Assembly (NCBI RefSeq): GCF_042680605.1
Contig: NZ_JBHUEE010000002.1
Coordinates: forward strand, 124,001 to 188,000
Length of the DNA stretch: 64,000 nt
Direction: 5' to 3'
Source of the DNA: Allobogoriella deserti
GTDB lineage: Bacteria; Actinomycetota; Actinomycetes; Actinomycetales; Actinomycetaceae
The notes below the pieces were generated by a model. It saw nothing but the letters and a program-made list of their open reading frames with translations. It was not told the origin of the DNA and did not search any database. Below are positions 8,268 to 18,957 of this stretch, one piece after another (position 1 is the first letter of the stretch; the number at the start of each line of letters is the position of its first letter). Made by a program: the position numbers and the translations under genes.

Positions 8268-8783
8268 CTACTCGCCCACCGGCTCCTCACCGGCGGACAC
8301 GGATGGGTCAGGGTCGCGGCGAGCGGAGCGCACCTGTGCCAGCACGAACCAGCCCAGCACACCGACCGCCACCCCCGACGCCCCGAGCGCGAGCGCCGGG
8401 GACCGGTCATAGAGTGCGCTGACCGCGGCGAACGCGACGAATCCGACGGTCGCATAGAGGAAGGCCCACAGCAGCGCCCCCACGGCCAGCGCCGGGACGT
8501 ACCGCCGGCGGGGCATCTGGGCGACCCCGGCCGCCACGTTGACCAGCGTCTGGAACCCGACGGTGAGGAAGGAGATGCTGACGACGGGCGCGCCCCAGCG
8601 GCTCACGGCCCGGCGGGCGCGCCGGTACGCCGGGGTGCGCATGAGCCGCGCCACCCGCGTGCGGGCCGCGCCGAGTTCGACCGCGCGACCGAGCAGGTAG
8701 GTCAGGCCGCCGCGGAGGAAGGCGATGGCGAAGAGCGCGGCGACGGCGACCGGATAGGGCCATCCGGAGAACAGGCCACTCAC
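8268..8783 (-). CDS. DedA/VTT-like membrane protein
   Basis: A 171-residue protein with four to five hydrophobic segments and the short signature of the DedA/SNARE-associated (VTT) family. It has an amphipathic re-entrant stretch FLRGGLTYLLGR near the N-terminus, a basic loop RRARRAVSRWGAPVV, and FLTVGFQTLVNVAAGVAQMPRRRYVPALAVGALLW. DedA proteins are putative phospholipid flippases or proton-dependent transporters. This member is shorter than E. coli DedA (about 220 aa) and lacks some acidic residues of the best-studied members, so function is uncertain. The C-terminal tail is acidic and soluble. It shares a 127-bp divergent region with accD. Confidence 0.7.
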   Translation of the reverse strand: MSGLFSGWPYPVAVAALFAIAFLRGGLTYLLGRAVELGAARTRVARLMRTPAYRRARRAVSRWGAPVVSISFLTVGFQTLVNVAAGVAQMPRRRYVPALAVGALLWAFLYATVGFVAFAAVSALYDRSPALALGASGVAVGVLGWFVLAQVRSARRDPDPSVSAGEEPVGE

Positions 8784-8897
8784 CGGTGTCCGCCCTCTCG
8801 CACCCGGTCAGTCTAGGGTCGCGGTTTGTCGGCTCTCCACAACAGTGACCCCGGTAACACGCCTGGCTCCCGCAGCGATCGGTGGACATGCGACAAC

Positions 8898-8903
8898 TAC
8901 GCT
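8898..8903 (+). promoter_or_regulatory. -10 box of accD
   Basis: TACGCT ends 7 nt before the GTG chosen as accD start, giving a predicted leaderless mRNA. This placement is the main reason for rejecting the longer reading that begins at 8845. Confidence 0.55.
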
Positions 8904-8910
8904 GACGTCC

Positions 8911-10605
<1,695 letters not shown>

Positions 10606-10681
10606 GGAGCGGACTGAGCACGGAAGCCGCCCGGAGCGGTGGGACCGAGTCCCGGGAGGCACAGGCCGACAAGGAGGCACC

Positions 10682-11038
10682 GTGACACTGATGGACGCCG
10701 ACGAGCGGCCGGTCTCGGCCGGCTCGCCTGCCGAGTGGTCCGGGGGCGGTCACGACGACGTCGTCGCCACCGCCCTGGGCGGACTGGATCCGGCCGGTCC
10801 GGCGACGCAGGCGGGCGGTGCACCGGCCGTCCGCGTGGTGCACGGCCGGCCCGACGAGGTCGAGCTCGCCGCACTCGTGGCCGGCATCGTGGCGGCGCGG
10901 ACGCGCAGCGACGAGCTCGGCGGCATCCCGGACGAGTACGCGCCGTCCGTGATGAGCCGATGGACCGACCACGGCCGCCGGCTGGGGCTCGCCCCGCAGC
11001 CCGGCACGGGGTCCTGGCGGTGGTCCGCCCACCCCTGA
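10682..11038 (+). CDS. accE: acyl-CoA carboxylase epsilon subunit
   Basis: A 118-residue small subunit found with actinobacterial acyl-CoA carboxylases, where it stabilises the alpha-beta complex. The first half is a non-conserved Ala/Gly-rich linker. The conserved part begins with VRVVHGRPDEVELAALVAGI and closes with the typical W-T-D-H-G-R-R-L-G and PGTGSWRWSAHP tail. A strong AAGGAGG SD precedes the GTG start at normal spacing. It lies 76 bp after accD on the same strand, most likely co-transcribed. The N-terminal extension is longer than in many relatives. Confidence 0.87.
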   Translation: MTLMDADERPVSAGSPAEWSGGGHDDVVATALGGLDPAGPATQAGGAPAVRVVHGRPDEVELAALVAGIVAARTRSDELGGIPDEYAPSVMSRWTDHGRRLGLAPQPGTGSWRWSAHP

Positions 11039-11125
11039 CCAGGTGTTGGAGCCGCGGCGGGAGGCCCCGGGTCGCGCTGGTAGCGTCCGTCCCGTCTCAC
11101 GGGTCGCGACGGACAGGCAGGCGAG

Positions 11126-12601
11126 ATGACCGCACTGAACGAGGAGAACCTCCCCCGGCTGGAGGGCACGGTCGCCGTCCCCTCCTACGACCGCAGCCGG
11201 CTGCGGGCCGGGATCGTCCACGTCGGTGTCGGCGGATTCCACCGCGCCCACCAGGCGATGTACCTCGACCGGCTGATGAACGAGGGCGAGGCGCTGGACT
11301 GGGCGATCTGCGGTGTCGGTGTCCTGCCCGGTGACGCCCGGATGCGCGACGCCCTGCGCGCGCAGGACGGCCTGTACACCCTCGTGCTCAAGCACCCGGA
11401 CGGCACGTTCGAGCCCCGTGTGATCGGCTCGATCATCGAGTACCTGCTGGCCCCGGACGACCCCGAGGCCGTCATCGAGAAGATGGCCGCGCCCGAGGTG
11501 CGCATCATCTCCCTGACCGTGACCGAGGGCGGGTACAACATCCACCACGTCACCGGCGAGTTCGACGCCGCGAACCCCGCCGTCGTCGCCGACCTCGCCG
11601 ACGGCGCGGTCCCCGCCACCTCCTTCGGGCTCATCACCGAGGCGCTGCGCCGCCGCCGCGACCGGGGCGTGGCCCCGGTGACCGTGATGAGCTGCGACAA
11701 CATCCAGGGCAACGGGGACGTCGCCCGCCAGGTGTTCACCGCCTTCGCGCGGCTGAAGGATCCGGAGCTGGCCGCGTGGATCACCGAGCATGTCCCGTTC
11801 CCGAACTCGATGGTCGACCGCATCACCCCGGTCACCTCCGAGCAGGATCGCGCGATGGTGGCCGAGCGCTTCGGGATCGAGGACGCCTGGCCCGTGGTGG
11901 CAGAGCCCTTCACCCAGTGGGTGCTCGAGGACCGCTTCGCCTCCTCCCGTCCGTCCTACGAGGACACCGGGGTGCAGATCGTCGACGACGTCGAGCCGTA
12001 CGAGCTGATGAAGCTGCGGCTGCTCAACGCCAGCCACCAGGCGCTGTGCTACCTCGGCCGCCTCAGCGGATACCGGTACGCGCACGAGGTCGCCCAGGAC
12101 GAGGTCTTCGCCCGCTTCCTCCTCGACTACATGGACCGCGAGGCCACGACCACGCTGCAACCGGTCCCGGGCATCGACCTGGACGACTACAAACGCACCC
12201 TGATCGAGCGGTTCGCCAACCCGCACGTGCGCGACACCCTGGCACGCCTGTGCGCCGAGTCCTCCGACCGCATCCCCAAGTGGCTGCTGCCGGTAGTGCG
12301 CCACAACCTCGCCACCGACGGCGAGATCGTCCGGGCGGCCACCGTCGTGGCCGGCTGGGCGCGCTACGACGAGGGCGTGGACGAGCAGGGCGAGCCGATC
12401 GAGATCGTCGACCGGCTCGCCGAGCGGCTGCACGCCGCGGCACTCGCCCAGCGCGAGGACCCGCTGGCCTTCCTGCGCGATCGTGAGGTCTTCGGTGACC
12501 TCATCGAGGACGAGCGGTTCACCACGACGTACCGCGAAGCACTGGAATCGTTGCATCGCGACGGTGCCCACCGGACCGTCGAGCGCCTCCTCACCGCCTG
12601 A
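11126..12601 (+). CDS. mannitol 2-dehydrogenase (long-chain polyol dehydrogenase)
   Basis: This 491-residue NAD-dependent polyol-specific long-chain dehydrogenase probably oxidises D-mannitol to fructose (or D-arabinitol to xylulose). The Rossmann N-domain carries VHVGVGGFHRAHQAMYLDRL. The catalytic Lys-x5-Asn-x2-His motif is seen in ELMKLRLLNASHQALCYLG, and DRITPVTSEQDR is the family landmark of the substrate domain. Length is typical (480-500). A sugar ABC importer is encoded immediately downstream, so the two form an uptake-and-oxidation unit for a hexitol. No regulator or kinase accompanies them here. A TAGCGT -10-like box lies at about 11080. Confidence 0.92.
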   Translation: MTALNEENLPRLEGTVAVPSYDRSRLRAGIVHVGVGGFHRAHQAMYLDRLMNEGEALDWAICGVGVLPGDARMRDALRAQDGLYTLVLKHPDGTFEPRVIGSIIEYLLAPDDPEAVIEKMAAPEVRIISLTVTEGGYNIHHVTGEFDAANPAVVADLADGAVPATSFGLITEALRRRRDRGVAPVTVMSCDNIQGNGDVARQVFTAFARLKDPELAAWITEHVPFPNSMVDRITPVTSEQDRAMVAERFGIEDAWPVVAEPFTQWVLEDRFASSRPSYEDTGVQIVDDVEPYELMKLRLLNASHQALCYLGRLSGYRYAHEVAQDEVFARFLLDYMDREATTTLQPVPGIDLDDYKRTLIERFANPHVRDTLARLCAESSDRIPKWLLPVVRHNLATDGEIVRAATVVAGWARYDEGVDEQGEPIEIVDRLAERLHAAALAQREDPLAFLRDREVFGDLIEDERFTTTYREALESLHRDGAHRTVERLLTA

Positions 12602-12778
12602 GCCGTCGCGGCTTCCGGCGCCCGGAACGGGCCCTACCGGCGCGCGGCGCGGCCTGTTAGCGTCACCACCGGCGCCTTGGCACGCCGGAACCGCTGCTAG
12701 TCTCGCAACCGGCGCCCCTTCCGCCACCCAGCGTTGTCCGGTGCCTCGATGACGAGGCCCTGACCGGAAGGAGGCCGC

Positions 12779-14188
12779 ATGCCCACTCCACCCGGTCGCC
12801 GCCCGACGGACGGCACCTCCGGGAGCAGACGCCGTCGACGCACGGCCGTGGCCCTCGCCCTCTCCGCGGCCACCGCCCTGGCCGGATGTGCCGGCGCCGG
12901 AGCACTGCCCGGCAACACGGACGGCGAGCAGATCGTCGTCGCGATCGTCTCCAACCCGCAGATGCAGGACGCCATCGCGCTGCAGGATCACTTCCGTGCT
13001 GACCATCCCGGCATCGACGTGCGGTTCGTCTCACTGCCGGAGAACGAGGCCCGCGCGAAGATCACCGCATCGGTGGCCACCGGCGGCGGCGAGTTCGACG
13101 TCGTGATGATCTCCAACTACGAGACGCAGATGTGGGCGGAGAACGGCTGGATCGAGAACCTCCAGCCCTACGCCGACGCCACCGAGGGGTACGCGCCGGA
13201 GGACTTCGTCCCGAGCGTGCGCGAGGCGCTCTCGTACGACGGTGACCTCTACTCCGTCCCCTTCTACGGCGAGTCCTCCTTCCTGGCCTACCGCGAGGAC
13301 ATCTTCGACGAGCGCGGGATCGAGATGCCGCAGCGGCCGACCTGGGACCAGGTCCGTGAGCTCGCGGCCGAGTTGGACGAGGGCGACGACTTCGCCGGCA
13401 TCTGCCTGCGCGGCCTGGCCGGGTGGGGCGAGAACATGGCTCCGATGTCGACGGTGATCAACACCTACGGCGGGCAGTGGTTCGACGAGGACTGGAACGC
13501 CCGGCTCGACTCGCCCGAGGTCCGCGAGGCGGTCGAGATGTACGTCGATACCGTCCGGCAGTACGGCGAGCCGGGCGCGGCGACGGCCGGCTTCGGCGAC
13601 TGCCTGACCCGCTTCACCCAGGGGCAGGCGGCCATGTGGTACGACGCGACGTCGATGGTCTCCTCCGTCGAGGACCCGAACGCCTCGACCGTGGCCGGCG
13701 ACGTGGGGTACGCGCCGGCGCCCGTGGCGCAGACGGAGGCGAGCGGCTGGCTGTACAGCTGGTCACTGGCCATCCCGACGACGTCCGAACGCAAGGACGC
13801 CGCCTGGGAGTTCATCTCCTGGATGACCCATCCGGACTACATGCGCCTGGTGGGCGAGGAACTGGGCTGGGAGCGCGTGCCGCCCGGGAGCCGCCTGTCC
13901 ACCTACGAGATCCCCGAGTACGCCGAGGTCTCCTCCGCCTACGCCGAGGAGACCCTGCAGGCCATGGAGGAGGCGACCCAGGACAACACCATGGCCGCCC
14001 CGGTCCCCTACCCGGGCATCCAGTTCCTCGGCATTCCCGAGTTCCAGGATCTCGGTACGCGGGTAGGCCAGCAGATGTCCGCCGCGATCGCGGGCCAACG
14101 CAGCGTCGAGGAAGCTCTCGCCCAGTCGCAGCTGTACGCGGAGGCGGTCGCGGAGACCTACCAGGACGAGGCAGGAGGGTCACGATGA
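12779..14188 (+). CDS. CUT1 sugar/polyol ABC transporter substrate-binding lipoprotein
   Basis: A 469-residue family 1 extracellular solute-binding protein. An Arg-rich N-terminus leads to a hydrophobic segment ending in lipobox LAGC (Cys37), so the mature protein is lipid-anchored outside the membrane. The two-lobed binding domain follows, with FDVVMISNYETQMWAENGWIENL and repeated aromatic residues that would line the sugar site. It resembles SmoE-type sorbitol/mannitol binding proteins, in line with the mannitol dehydrogenase upstream. The SD GGAAGGAGG is 4 nt from the ATG. The 177-bp upstream gap contains TTGGCA and TAGTCT promoter-like boxes, and the stop overlaps the next start in an ATGA. 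Confidence 0.9.
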   Translation: MPTPPGRRPTDGTSGSRRRRRTAVALALSAATALAGCAGAGALPGNTDGEQIVVAIVSNPQMQDAIALQDHFRADHPGIDVRFVSLPENEARAKITASVATGGGEFDVVMISNYETQMWAENGWIENLQPYADATEGYAPEDFVPSVREALSYDGDLYSVPFYGESSFLAYREDIFDERGIEMPQRPTWDQVRELAAELDEGDDFAGICLRGLAGWGENMAPMSTVINTYGGQWFDEDWNARLDSPEVREAVEMYVDTVRQYGEPGAATAGFGDCLTRFTQGQAAMWYDATSMVSSVEDPNASTVAGDVGYAPAPVAQTEASGWLYSWSLAIPTTSERKDAAWEFISWMTHPDYMRLVGEELGWERVPPGSRLSTYEIPEYAEVSSAYAEETLQAMEEATQDNTMAAPVPYPGIQFLGIPEFQDLGTRVGQQMSAAIAGQRSVEEALAQSQLYAEAVAETYQDEAGGSR

Positions 14189-15117
14189 CCGCGGCGGTCG
14201 CGACACCGGCGCACACCCGTTCCCCGCAGGACGCCCGAGCGGTGGCGCGCGCCGAGGGATGGCGCCGGCGGGCGCCGCTGCTGCCGGCGCTGATCTTCAC
14301 CATCGTGGTGACCCAGGTGCCGTTCCTGGTGACGATCTGGTATTCGCTGCGCTCACGGAACCTGCTGCGGCCCGAGTCGGACCTCTTCGTCGGGTTCGAC
14401 AACTATGTCCGGATCGCCCAGGACGCGACCTTCCGGCAGGCGGCGGCGAACTCCGTGGTGATCACCCTCGGCTGCGTGCTGGTGGCGATGCTGCTCGGGA
14501 TCCTGCTCGCGCTGTTGCTGGACCGGCCGTTCGCCGGGCGCGGCCTCGCCCGCACGCTGCTCATCACCCCGTTCCTGCTCATGCCGGTGGCCAGTTCAGT
14601 GCTGTGGTCGGTGGCGATGCTCAACCCGACTTACGGCCTGCTGAACTGGACGCTCTCGCTCGTGGGGATCCCCTCCGTCGACTGGACCTCGACCTACCCG
14701 GTGGTCTCCATCCTCATGGCGCTGGTCTGGCAGTGGACGCCGTTCATGATGCTGCTCGTGCTCGCCGGCCTGCAGGCCCAGCCGCGCGACGTCCTCGAGG
14801 CGGCCGCGATGGACGGCGCCGGCTGGTGGCGCACCTTCGTCTCGATCACGCTGCCGCAGCTGCGGCGCTACATCGAGCTCGGGGTGCTGCTGGGGATCAT
14901 CTACGTGGTCAACACGTTCGACCAGATCTACATCATGACGGCCGGCGGGCCGGGCACCGAGAGCGCCAACCTGCCCTTCTACATCTACCAACGCGCCTTC
15001 CTCGGCTTCGACATCGGTCAGGCCGCGGCGATGGGCGTCGTCGTCGTCATCGCCACCATCATCGTGGCGACGCTGGCACTGCGCCTCATCTTCCGCAGCT
15101 TCGACGTGAGGGAGTGA
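14185..15117 (+). CDS. CUT1 sugar/polyol ABC transporter permease (MalF/SmoF type)
   Basis: A 310-residue inner-membrane permease with six predicted helices. The cytoplasmic coupling loop EAAAMDGAGWWRTFVSITLPQL is the EAA motif that contacts the ATPase. The N-terminal region PLLPALIFTIVVTQVPFLVTIWYSL is typical of MalF-type first helices. It starts at the ATG overlapping the binding-protein stop and is followed after 2 nt by the second permease, so translation is coupled. It would carry a mannitol-type polyol with the neighbouring components. No ATPase gene follows, so a shared MsmK/MalK-type ATPase encoded elsewhere is implied. Confidence 0.92.
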   Translation: MTAAVATPAHTRSPQDARAVARAEGWRRRAPLLPALIFTIVVTQVPFLVTIWYSLRSRNLLRPESDLFVGFDNYVRIAQDATFRQAAANSVVITLGCVLVAMLLGILLALLLDRPFAGRGLARTLLITPFLLMPVASSVLWSVAMLNPTYGLLNWTLSLVGIPSVDWTSTYPVVSILMALVWQWTPFMMLLVLAGLQAQPRDVLEAAAMDGAGWWRTFVSITLPQLRRYIELGVLLGIIYVVNTFDQIYIMTAGGPGTESANLPFYIYQRAFLGFDIGQAAAMGVVVVIATIIVATLALRLIFRSFDVRE

Positions 15118-15119
15118 CC

Positions 15120-15959
15120 ATGTCCGCACAGACGTACACCGGACCACGTCGCCGCGGCGTGGGCGTGGCGCTGACCACCGTGACGTGGTTGCTCGCCCTG
15201 GCGTTCTTCTTCCCCGTCCTGTGGTTGGCGATGACCGCGTTCAAGCAGGAGAACCAGGCGTCCTCCAGCCCGCCGACGTGGGTGTTCACGCCCACACTCG
15301 ATCAGTTCCGCGCCGTCATCGAGGGCGGGTCGGCGGTCTACGTCGGCAACTCGGCGATCGCGACCGGGGTCTCCACGCTACTGGTGCTCCTGCTCGGGAT
15401 CCCGGCCTCGTACGCGTTGTCGATCCGGCCGGTCAAGCGCGTGAGCGACGTGCTGTTCTTCTTCATCTCCACCAAGATGCTCCCGGTCGTCGCCGTCATC
15501 GTGCCGATCTACGTCATCGCCGGGCAGCTGCGGGTGCTCGACAACATCTGGACCCTGGTGGTGCTGTACACCGCGATGAACCTGCCCATCGCGGTGTGGA
15601 TGATGCGCTCGTTCTTCCAGGAGATCCCGGTCGAAGTGCTGGAGGCGGCCTCGATGGACGGCGCCGGACTGATGCGCACCCTGCGGTCGGTCCTGCTGCC
15701 CATGGTGGCGCCGGGGATCGCCGCGACAGCGCTGATCTGCGTGATCTTCGCGTGGAACGAGTTCTTCTTCGCGTTGAACCTCACGGCCTCCCGCGCTGCG
15801 ACCGTGCCGCTGTTCATCACCTCGACGATGACCAGTGAGGGCCTGTTCCTGGCGCGGCTGTCCGCCGCCGCGATCCTGGCCTCCCTCCCGGTGATCCTGG
15901 CCGGATGGATCGCGCAGAAGCAGCTCGTGCGCGGGCTGTCCATGGGTGCCATCAAGTAG
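15120..15959 (+). CDS. CUT1 sugar/polyol ABC transporter permease (MalG/SmoG type)
   Basis: A 279-residue permease, partner of the preceding MalF-type subunit. It has six helices and the coupling loop EVLEAASMDGAGLMRTLRSVLLPMVAPGI. The MalG-type signature continues with ICVIFAWNEFFFALNLT and ends in LVRGLSMGAIK, the usual C-terminus of this subfamily. It starts with ATG 2 nt after the previous stop, preceded by GAGGGAG. It is the last gene of the polyol operon. Only simple CCCTG- and CACGCC-type repeats follow, before the convergent gene at 16047-16391. Confidence 0.92.
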   Translation: MSAQTYTGPRRRGVGVALTTVTWLLALAFFFPVLWLAMTAFKQENQASSSPPTWVFTPTLDQFRAVIEGGSAVYVGNSAIATGVSTLLVLLLGIPASYALSIRPVKRVSDVLFFFISTKMLPVVAVIVPIYVIAGQLRVLDNIWTLVVLYTAMNLPIAVWMMRSFFQEIPVEVLEAASMDGAGLMRTLRSVLLPMVAPGIAATALICVIFAWNEFFFALNLTASRAATVPLFITSTMTSEGLFLARLSAAAILASLPVILAGWIAQKQLVRGLSMGAIK

Positions 15960-16046
15960 GCGAGCATCGAGGCCGGCCAGGCCCTTTCCCTGCCCTGCCC
16001 TGGGTGCCCTGCCACGCCATGCCACGCCACCGGTCCGTATGCGCGG

Positions 16047-16391
16047 TCAGCGCAACAACCGCTCCTCGGGGACCGCAAGGCCCACCGTCTCGCCGTCGAC
16101 CGCGGCGATCTCATCACCGGCGACATACCGGCTGCCGCTGAACGGGCCGTGGGCGTCGACGCGCACGTACCCCGTGCGGGCCAGGTGCTCACGCGCCTGC
16201 TCCGGCAGATCGCTCCCGACGAGCGCCTCGGCGACGGCACCGAAGAACCCCTGGCGCGGCTCCTGCCCGGCCGGCGTCGCGGCCTTGGGATCTCCCATCC
16301 GTACCTCGCGCACGGTGCCCACGTCCGCACCATCGGCGTCACGGACCGACATACCCTCATGGACCTGGCTGATCAGGCTGTCGCTCACCAT
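16047..16391 (-). CDS. DUF2171-like / PRC-barrel-like protein
   Basis: A 114-residue soluble acidic protein. The N-terminus ISQVHEGMSVRDADGADVGTVREVRMGDP fits the short beta-barrel start of DUF2171/PRC-barrel-like proteins, which mark a conserved V-x-D-x-D-G-x-x-V-G-x-V turn. The second half (HLARTGYVRVDAHGPFSGSRYVAGDEIAAVDGETVGL) looks like the closing barrel strands. The function of these proteins is unknown. GGGGAG precedes the start, spaced 3 nt from ATG and 6 nt from the following GTG, so the GTG at 16388 may be the real start. It is transcribed alone, convergent with the polyol operon and divergent from the DUF885 gene. Confidence 0.6.
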   Translation of the reverse strand: MVSDSLISQVHEGMSVRDADGADVGTVREVRMGDPKAATPAGQEPRQGFFGAVAEALVGSDLPEQAREHLARTGYVRVDAHGPFSGSRYVAGDEIAAVDGETVGLAVPEERLLR

Positions 16392-16532
16392 GTGCTCCCC
16401 CTCGAACGGTCACCGTCAGTCTCACCCGGGCGACCGATCGTCGCCACCGCGGCCAGCCGGTACCGGCCGCCGTCACACATCCCCGAGGCCGGCGTGTGGG
16501 CGCATGTCGCGTGCATGTCCAGGTCACGGCGC

Positions 16533-16538
16533 TAGGCT
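16533..16538 (+). promoter_or_regulatory. -10 box of the DUF885 gene
   Basis: TAGGCT, ending 6 nt before the GTG start. Predicted leaderless transcript that would also include maf. Confidence 0.5.
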
Positions 16539-16544
16539 CGGCGC

Positions 16545-18242
16545 GTGAGCCAGATGTCCGCGCGCGCCAGCACACCGACCGACGCCGTCGCGGATGCATA
16601 CGTCGAACGCCTGGCGGCACTCGATCCCCTCACCGCCACCGAACTGGGCCTGCCCGGTCACGACCACGAGCTGCCGGACCTCTCCCCGGACGGCATCGCC
16701 GCCCAGACGGAGCTGCACCGGGAGACCGTCCGCCGCCTGTCGCACACCCCGCCGGTGGACGACGTCGACGTGGTCACCCACGCTGCCATGCGGGAACGAC
16801 TCGGCCTGCTCATCGAGCTCGCGGAGGCCGGCGAGCTGCAGCGCGAGCTCAACGTCATCGCCTCACCGCTCCAGTCCGTCCGCGAGGTCTTCGACCTCAT
16901 GCCCACGGACACCGCGGAGGACTGGGCGACGATCGCCGCGCGTCTGGCCGCGGTGCCGGCCGCACTCGAGGGCTACGCCACCTCCCTGCGCGCTGCCCGC
17001 CGCGCGGGACACGTCGCGCCGTTGCGGCAGGTGCGGGCGTGCCTGCACCAGGCGGAGGAACTCGCCGACGCCGACTCCTCGTTCTTCACCGCGTTCACGA
17101 CTCAGGCGCGTCCCGACGGCAACGTGCCACCGCCGTCGCTCGCCGCGGACCTCGCGCGCGGCGCCGCCGACGCCCGTCAGGCCTACGCCGATCTCGCCTG
17201 CGTGCTGAGCGAGGAGCTGGCTCCGGACGCACCGCGGCAGGACGCCGCGGACCGCGAGCGATACGAGCTGTGGTCCCGGTACTTCCTCGGCGCCGTTGTC
17301 GATCTCGACGAGACGTACGAGTGGGGTCTGGCCGAGTTGGAACGGATCGTCGCGGAGCAGCAGCAGGTCGCGGACGACCTGTACGGGTCCGGCACCGACA
17401 TCACGGAGGCGATGGCGCGTCTGGACCAGGATCGCAGCCGCATGCTGCACGGCACGGACGCGCTCCGTGCGTGGATGCAGACGACGTCGGACGAGGCCGT
17501 CGCGGCGCTGGCCGGCACCCGGTTCGACATCCCAGACCCGGTCCGGCGCCTGGAGTGCCGGATCGCCCCGACGCAGACCGGCGGCATCTACTACACCGGG
17601 CCGAGCGCGGACTTCTCGCGGCCGGGCCGGATGTGGTGGTCGGTCCCGCCGGGCGTCACCGAGTTCGCCACCTGGCGCGAGAAGACCACCGTCTATCACG
17701 AGGGCGTGCCGGGCCATCACCTGCAGGTGGGGCAGACGGTCTATCGCTCCGAGCTGCTCAACCTCTGGCGCCGCCTCGCCTCCTGGGTCTCGGGGCACGG
17801 CGAGGGCTGGGCGTTGTACGCCGAACGCCTCATGGCCGACCTCGGATTCCTCGACGACCCGGGCGACCGGATGGGCATGCTGGACGGCCAGCGGCTGCGG
17901 GCCGCCCGCGTGGTCCTCGACATCGGTGTCCACCTGGGCAAGCCGGCACCGCAGCAGTGGGGCGGCGGGATCTGGGACGCGGACAAGGCGTGGCCGTTCC
18001 TGGCGGCGAACGCGAACATGGCCGAGGGCTTCCTGCGGTTCGAGCTCGATCGCTATCTCGGCTGGCCCGGCCAGGCGCCGAGCTACAAGATCGGCCAACG
18101 CCTGTGGGAGGAGATCCGCGACAGCGCCCGCGCCGACGCCGAGTCCCGCGGTGAGACGTTCGACCTCAAGGCCTTCCACCGGCGCGCGCTCGACCTGGGC
18201 TCGGTCGGTCTCGACGTGCTGCGGCAGGCGTTGGCCGGATGA
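16545..18242 (+). CDS. DUF885 family zincin-like metallopeptidase
   Basis: A 565-residue soluble protein of the DUF885 family, helical proteins with an M32/M3-like zincin fold. The candidate metal site is TVYHEGVPGHHLQVGQ (about residues 383-398), a family-specific HExxxxHH-type motif. A second conserved stretch, ASWVSGHGEGWALYAERLM, provides another His and Glu. FDIPDPVRRLECRIAPTQTGGIYYTGPS precedes the motif, as usual. Some relatives have been reported as peptidases, but the substrate is unknown and no signal peptide is seen, so it is probably cytoplasmic. The GTG start lies 6 nt after TAGGCT. The stop overlaps the maf start by 4 nt. Confidence 0.88.
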   Translation: MSQMSARASTPTDAVADAYVERLAALDPLTATELGLPGHDHELPDLSPDGIAAQTELHRETVRRLSHTPPVDDVDVVTHAAMRERLGLLIELAEAGELQRELNVIASPLQSVREVFDLMPTDTAEDWATIAARLAAVPAALEGYATSLRAARRAGHVAPLRQVRACLHQAEELADADSSFFTAFTTQARPDGNVPPPSLAADLARGAADARQAYADLACVLSEELAPDAPRQDAADRERYELWSRYFLGAVVDLDETYEWGLAELERIVAEQQQVADDLYGSGTDITEAMARLDQDRSRMLHGTDALRAWMQTTSDEAVAALAGTRFDIPDPVRRLECRIAPTQTGGIYYTGPSADFSRPGRMWWSVPPGVTEFATWREKTTVYHEGVPGHHLQVGQTVYRSELLNLWRRLASWVSGHGEGWALYAERLMADLGFLDDPGDRMGMLDGQRLRAARVVLDIGVHLGKPAPQQWGGGIWDADKAWPFLAANANMAEGFLRFELDRYLGWPGQAPSYKIGQRLWEEIRDSARADAESRGETFDLKAFHRRALDLGSVGLDVLRQALAG

Positions 18243-18907
18243 GCGCACCCGTCCTGCTGCTCGCCTCCGCCTCACCCGCACGGCTGGCGACGCTCCGCAG
18301 CGCCGGCCTGGATCCGCAGGTGGCCGTCTCCGACGTCGACGAGCCGGCCGTCCTCGCCCGCGCCGCCGCCGCGGCCGAGGCCGCGGGCTCGGGGCCTGTC
18401 CCGGCCGCCGACCAGGTCCTGCTCCTGGCGCGTGCCAAGGCCGAGGACGTGCGCGGCCGCGCGCCGACCGTCGACGGCACGGCACCGACCGTGACCGTCG
18501 GCTGCGACTCCATGCTCGAGATGACCGCCGCCGACGGCGAGCGCGCCGTGGTCGGCAAGCCGGCCGACGTCGCGGAGGCGACGGCCCGCTGGCGCTCCAT
18601 GCGGGGCCGGTCCGGCATCCTGCACACAGGCCACTGGTTGATCCGGGCCGACGGCGCGACAGCGGCAGCCACGTCGTCGACGACCGTGCACTTCGCCGAC
18701 GTCACGGACGGCGAGATCGAGGCGTACGTGGCCACCGGCGAGCCGTTGCGGGTGGCCGGTGCGTTCACCGTCGACGGGCTCGGCGGCCCGTTCGTCCGGG
18801 GCATCGAGGGCGACCATCACGGCGTGGTGGGCCTGAGCCTGCCTCTGCTGCGGGAGCTGCTCGGCGATCTGGGCCTGGCGATCACCGACTTCTGGCGCGA
18901 ACGCTGA
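18239..18907 (+). CDS. maf: Maf-family nucleotide pyrophosphatase
   Basis: A 222-residue Maf/YhdE-type enzyme that hydrolyses non-canonical or standard pyrimidine nucleoside triphosphates to monophosphates as a house-cleaning activity. The N-terminal LLLASASPARLATLRSAGL is the family P-loop-like motif. The mid region holds TVGCDSMLEM with the catalytic Asp, then VGKPADVAEA and GRSGILHTGHWLI, and FTVDGLGGPFV closes the core. An insertion of about 20 Ala/Gly-rich residues sits between LARAAAAAEA and the helix before VRGRAP. The ATG overlaps the DUF885 stop. In many actinobacteria maf lies next to accE and accA. Here the cluster is split. Confidence 0.9.
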   Translation: MSAPVLLLASASPARLATLRSAGLDPQVAVSDVDEPAVLARAAAAAEAAGSGPVPAADQVLLLARAKAEDVRGRAPTVDGTAPTVTVGCDSMLEMTAADGERAVVGKPADVAEATARWRSMRGRSGILHTGHWLIRADGATAAATSSTTVHFADVTDGEIEAYVATGEPLRVAGAFTVDGLGGPFVRGIEGDHHGVVGLSLPLLRELLGDLGLAITDFWRER

Positions 18908-18943
18908 GAGGCAGCCGACGCACCGGTGGCGCGGTAGCGTGAA

Positions 18944-18957
18944 TGTATGCGCATACA
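18944..18957. promoter_or_regulatory. LacI-type operator over the GH31 start
   Basis: Perfect 14-bp palindrome TGTATGCGCATACA. It begins 4 nt after the TAGCGT -10 box (18935-18940) and covers the predicted transcription and translation start of the GH31 gene, so a bound repressor would block initiation. The identical core lies inside a 22-bp perfect palindrome at 28383-28404, in front of the transporter operon beside the LacI gene. The central CG and the half-site form are typical of LacI-family operators. Confidence 0.75.

Noticed and set aside
8205..8275. Pyrimidine-rich imperfect repeats (TCTCCTACCC-like) between birA and the DedA-like gene
   Set aside because: Only two degenerate copies. 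They may include the birA SD context but do not form a convincing repeat or regulatory element.
16036..16048. GTATGCGC string resembling half of the LacI operator
   Set aside because: The other half (GCATAC) is absent and it sits at a gene end, not a promoter.
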